The translations under genes and the position numbers were made by a program. 16,717 nt of DNA from Marinobacter sp. (lineage in GTDB: Bacteria; Pseudomonadota; Gammaproteobacteria; Pseudomonadales; Oleiphilaceae): assembly GCA_017643965.1 (NCBI GenBank), contig JAEPMM010000023.1, forward strand, positions 1 through 16,717, given 5' to 3'. The notes beneath the pieces are model-generated. The model did no database searches, was not told where the DNA came from, and saw only the letters and a list, made by a program, of their open reading frames with translations. The first letter of the stretch is position 1, and every line of letters begins with the position of its first letter. Positions 14,056 through 16,717 of the stretch are shown piece after piece.

Positions 14056-16717
14056 TTGAGCACCCGGTATCTGGAAAGTCTTTTCAATCCATCGTCCATC
14101 GTGGTGACCGGTGCCTCGGAGCGCGCAGACAACCTGGGTGGCATGGTGCTGCGTAACCTGCTGGGTGGCGGTTACCCGGGCCAGTTGCTGGTGGTCAACC
14201 AGAACGATTACGACAATGTGCACGGCGTGCCTTGCGTGCGCAAAGTGTCGAAAATGGAGTTCAGCCCGGATCTGGCCATTATCTGTACGCCGCCGGACAC
14301 GGTGCCCAAGATGGTGCGCCGGCTGGGTGAGGCCGGGGTGCGCACGGCGATTGTGATGACCGGCGGCATGTCCCGTACCCACAGCAAGACCGGCCAGCCG
14401 CTGATGTATTCGGTGCGGGACGCGGCGCGGGAAACCGGCATCCGGGTACTGGGGCCCAACACCATCGGCCTGATGGTGCCCGCCCGGAGTCTCAACGCCA
14501 CCTATGCCCATATGGGGGCGATTCCGGGCAAGGTCGCGTTCGTGGGGCAGTCCGGTACCATTGCCAGTTCGGTGATCGACTGGGCCTTCGCCCGGGGGGT
14601 GGGGTTCTCCTACTTCCTGACCCTGGGCGATGGCATGGACATTGATCACGATGACCTGATCGATTACCTGGCCCAGGACAGCCAGACCCGCGCCATTCTG
14701 CTGCACATCGAGAACATTCCCAACCCGCGCCGGTTCATGTCGGCCGTTCGGGTTGCCTCCCGCACCAAGCCGGTGATCGCCGTGAAGAGCGGCCGTGTTC
14801 CGGAATCGGAATGGTTTCCCCACCAGTTGCCGGCGGGCCTGAAGCGCAGCGACCCCATTTACGATGCCATGCTGCAGCGGGCCGGTGTGTTGCGGGTCGA
14901 CGGGCTCGGGCAGATGTTCGACGCCCTGGAAACCCTCACCCGCATGCGTCCGTTGCGCCGCGAGACCCTGGCGATCATGGCCAACGGCGTCGGCCCCGGG
15001 GTGCTGGCAGTGGACCGGCTGGCAGACCTGGGGGGTGAATTGGCGCCGTTGTCGGAGCAGACCATCGAGGCGTTGGCGGAACATCTTCCGCCGTACTGGA
15101 CCCGCAAGAACCCCATCGACCTGAACTACGATGCCTCACCGGCGCTGTACGCCGAGGCCATCAAAGTGCTGGCGCGTGATCCGGAAGTGGCCAACGTGCT
15201 GGTGATGTATGCGCCCAGCCTGACCGAAGACAGCCTGCAGATTGCCGATGCGGTGGTGCAGGCATCCAAGGGTACGCGGTTGAATGTGTTCACCTGCTGG
15301 CTGGGGCAGAGCACGGTAATGGACGCCCGTGAGGAATTCTACCGTGCCGGCCTGCCGTCGTTCTTCAATCCGGAGAAGGCGGTGATGGCGTTCATGCAGC
15401 ACGTTCGCCACCAGCGGGTTCAGCGTCTGCTGACCGAGACGCCGGAGTCGTTTACCGATCATTTCGAGGACCGCACACATACGCGCCGGGTGGTGATGGG
15501 GGCCATGCGGGCCGGGCGCATGCACCTGTCCAGCCGTGAGGCCAGAGACGTGATCCGTGATTACGGCATCAACACCATCGAGACCATCTACTGCGATGAC
15601 GTGGAAGAGGTGCTGGAGGCATTCGCAGTGGAACGGCGCCCGGTGGACATCACGGTGATTCACCAGCACGCCTGTTACCCGTTCCAGGAGCTGAGCACGG
15701 GCCAGCGACGGTTCAAGGGCACCATGCAGAAGCTCAACAGCGAGGCGGCCATCATCGATTGCTGTCGGGTGCTGATGGAAGAATATCAGTACCATTTCCC
15801 GGGCAGCGGGTTCCTCGGGTTTGCCGTGCAGCGAGCCTATCAACACGTCGGTGGCATCGAGTTCAGTGTGGGTATCACCCGTGATCCGGTGTTCGGCCCC
15901 CTCGTGGTCTGTGGCGCGGCAGGCGCGCAGATCAACGTAATGACAGACCGGCAGATTGCCCTGCCGCCGCTGAACATGGTGCTGGCGCGGGAGCTGCTGC
16001 GCCGGACCTACATGTACAAACTGCTGGAAGAAAACAGCCTTAAGCCTGATGAGGACATTCGCGCGGTCTCGGAAACCCTGGTGACGTTATCCCAGATCGT
16101 GATCGACATTCCCGAGATTCGCGGGCTGGAAATATCGCCGTTGTTGTTCAACGAGAGTGGCGCTGTGGCGGTCAATGTGGCGATCGATCTGGCGGACAAG
16201 CCCGGTCGGCCGATCATTCAGCCCTATCCAAAGGAGCTGGAAGAGTGGATCGTGCTGCCGAAATCCGGTCGCCGGGTGGTGTTGCGGCCGGTCCTGGCGG
16301 AAGACGAGCCCGCCCACCGGGCATTCCACGAACTGCAATCGCCGGAGTCTATCCGCTACCGCTTTTTCCAGTACCGCAAACACTTTTCCCGCGAAGACGT
16401 GGCGCAGATGGTGCAGATCGATTATGACCGGGAGATGGTGTTTATTGCCAACGCCCCACGGGAAGACGGCGAGGGCGAGGAAACCCTCGGCACGGTGCGG
16501 GTCTGGACGGACGCCGATAACCTGCAGTGCGAATTTGCCGTGATGGTGCATGACAAGATGAAAGGCGAGGGTCTGGGGGTGGCACTGATGCAGAAGATGA
16601 TTGATTACTGCCGTGCCCGTGGCACCGTGGAAATGGTGGGCAATGTACTACCGGACAACCGGCCCATGCTGCATCTGGCAGACCATCTGGGGTTCGAGGT
16701 TCAGTACAACGCGGAAG
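14056..16717 (+). CDS. pat: Pat-type protein lysine acetyltransferase (NDP-acyl-CoA synthetase-like plus GNAT), 3' end missing
   Basis: This protein acetylates lysines using acetyl-CoA; the classic target is acetyl-CoA synthetase. 887 codons are visible with no stop, and Pat/YfiQ proteins are about 885-905 residues, so only the tail is cut. The start is TTG at 14056, exactly 7 nt after AAGGAG; a GTG at 14050 is too close to that site. The CoA-binding domain covers about 10-140 (VTGASE at 17-22, GPNTIGL 133-139), then GQSGTIASSV (164-173). The catalytic His of true NDP-forming synthetases aligns with L258, so synthetase activity is unlikely, as in other Pat proteins. An ATP-grasp-like region (about 490-700) has an unusual nucleotide-binding segment (529-555). 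The GNAT domain (about 740 onward) has QIDYDREMVFIA, the catalytic-type Glu E826 in CEFAVMV and the acetyl-CoA loop KGEGLG (836-841). It is divergent from an HDAC-like deacetylase. Confidence 0.92.
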   Translation, partial: MSTRYLESLFNPSSIVVTGASERADNLGGMVLRNLLGGGYPGQLLVVNQNDYDNVHGVPCVRKVSKMEFSPDLAIICTPPDTVPKMVRRLGEAGVRTAIVMTGGMSRTHSKTGQPLMYSVRDAARETGIRVLGPNTIGLMVPARSLNATYAHMGAIPGKVAFVGQSGTIASSVIDWAFARGVGFSYFLTLGDGMDIDHDDLIDYLAQDSQTRAILLHIENIPNPRRFMSAVRVASRTKPVIAVKSGRVPESEWFPHQLPAGLKRSDPIYDAMLQRAGVLRVDGLGQMFDALETLTRMRPLRRETLAIMANGVGPGVLAVDRLADLGGELAPLSEQTIEALAEHLPPYWTRKNPIDLNYDASPALYAEAIKVLARDPEVANVLVMYAPSLTEDSLQIADAVVQASKGTRLNVFTCWLGQSTVMDAREEFYRAGLPSFFNPEKAVMAFMQHVRHQRVQRLLTETPESFTDHFEDRTHTRRVVMGAMRAGRMHLSSREARDVIRDYGINTIETIYCDDVEEVLEAFAVERRPVDITVIHQHACYPFQELSTGQRRFKGTMQKLNSEAAIIDCCRVLMEEYQYHFPGSGFLGFAVQRAYQHVGGIEFSVGITRDPVFGPLVVCGAAGAQINVMTDRQIALPPLNMVLARELLRRTYMYKLLEENSLKPDEDIRAVSETLVTLSQIVIDIPEIRGLEISPLLFNESGAVAVNVAIDLADKPGRPIIQPYPKELEEWIVLPKSGRRVVLRPVLAEDEPAHRAFHELQSPESIRYRFFQYRKHFSREDVAQMVQIDYDREMVFIANAPREDGEGEETLGTVRVWTDADNLQCEFAVMVHDKMKGEGLGVALMQKMIDYCRARGTVEMVGNVLPDNRPMLHLADHLGFEVQYNAE

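Noticed and set aside
14038..15084. Long open frame on the minus strand opposite pat (348 codons).
   Set aside because: The plus-strand frame encodes a continuous Pat protein from 14056 to the window edge, so the His- and Gln-rich antisense frame is a shadow.

Overview
The window looks like a piece of a Marinobacter-type marine gammaproteobacterial chromosome. The main evidence is the 661-residue two-domain fatty acyl-CoA/fatty aldehyde reductase at 8087-10072, which I recognise as the Marinobacter wax-ester enzyme. The motY-pyrC-rnt cluster is also arranged as in Pseudomonas and relatives. Base composition is fairly GC-rich throughout, except for AT-richer intergenic stretches at about 7705-8010 and 13868-14050. 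The genus is inferred from recalled family similarity, not from a search.

Left part (1-4596): the 3' portion of a fused secDF gene enters from the left edge. It is followed on the minus strand by tRNA-Arg(CCU) with its own sigma70-type promoter, and by a GloC/YcbL-type glyoxalase II. Divergent from gloC is a translationally coupled pair of small glycosyltransferase-like genes (TIGR04283 then TIGR04282 type). Their 3' end overlaps the next, convergent gene.

Middle (4520-10123): a minus-strand pair consists of a 99-residue unknown protein followed by a 950-codon periplasmic M16 (pitrilysin/insulinase) peptidase. The peptidase is interrupted by a single in-frame amber codon at 5078-5080. A 382-bp regulatory region then leads to the reductase on the plus strand. 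It carries a 15/16-identical tandem palindromic element and a separate 18-nt inverted repeat. A strong bidirectional terminator closes the reductase gene.

Right part (10128-16717): pyrC and rnt form a minus-strand operon. motY diverges from them behind a near-consensus sigma28 promoter. A histone-deacetylase-like (AcuC-type) gene converges on motY, and the two genes share one CTAG for their stop codons. Divergent from the deacetylase is a large Pat-type protein lysine acetyltransferase, which starts with TTG behind a strong ribosome binding site and runs off the right edge.

Functionally, most of this is housekeeping: secretion, methylglyoxal detoxification, pyrimidine synthesis, RNA maturation and the flagellar motor. 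The accessory interest lies in wax-ester alcohol formation and its control region, the divergent lysine acetylation/deacetylation pair, and the broken peptidase. I see no mobile element, CRISPR array, prophage or defence system. I do not see a completely new system. The best leads are the reductase control region, the Pat-deacetylase pair with its altered ATP-grasp region, and the amber codon.
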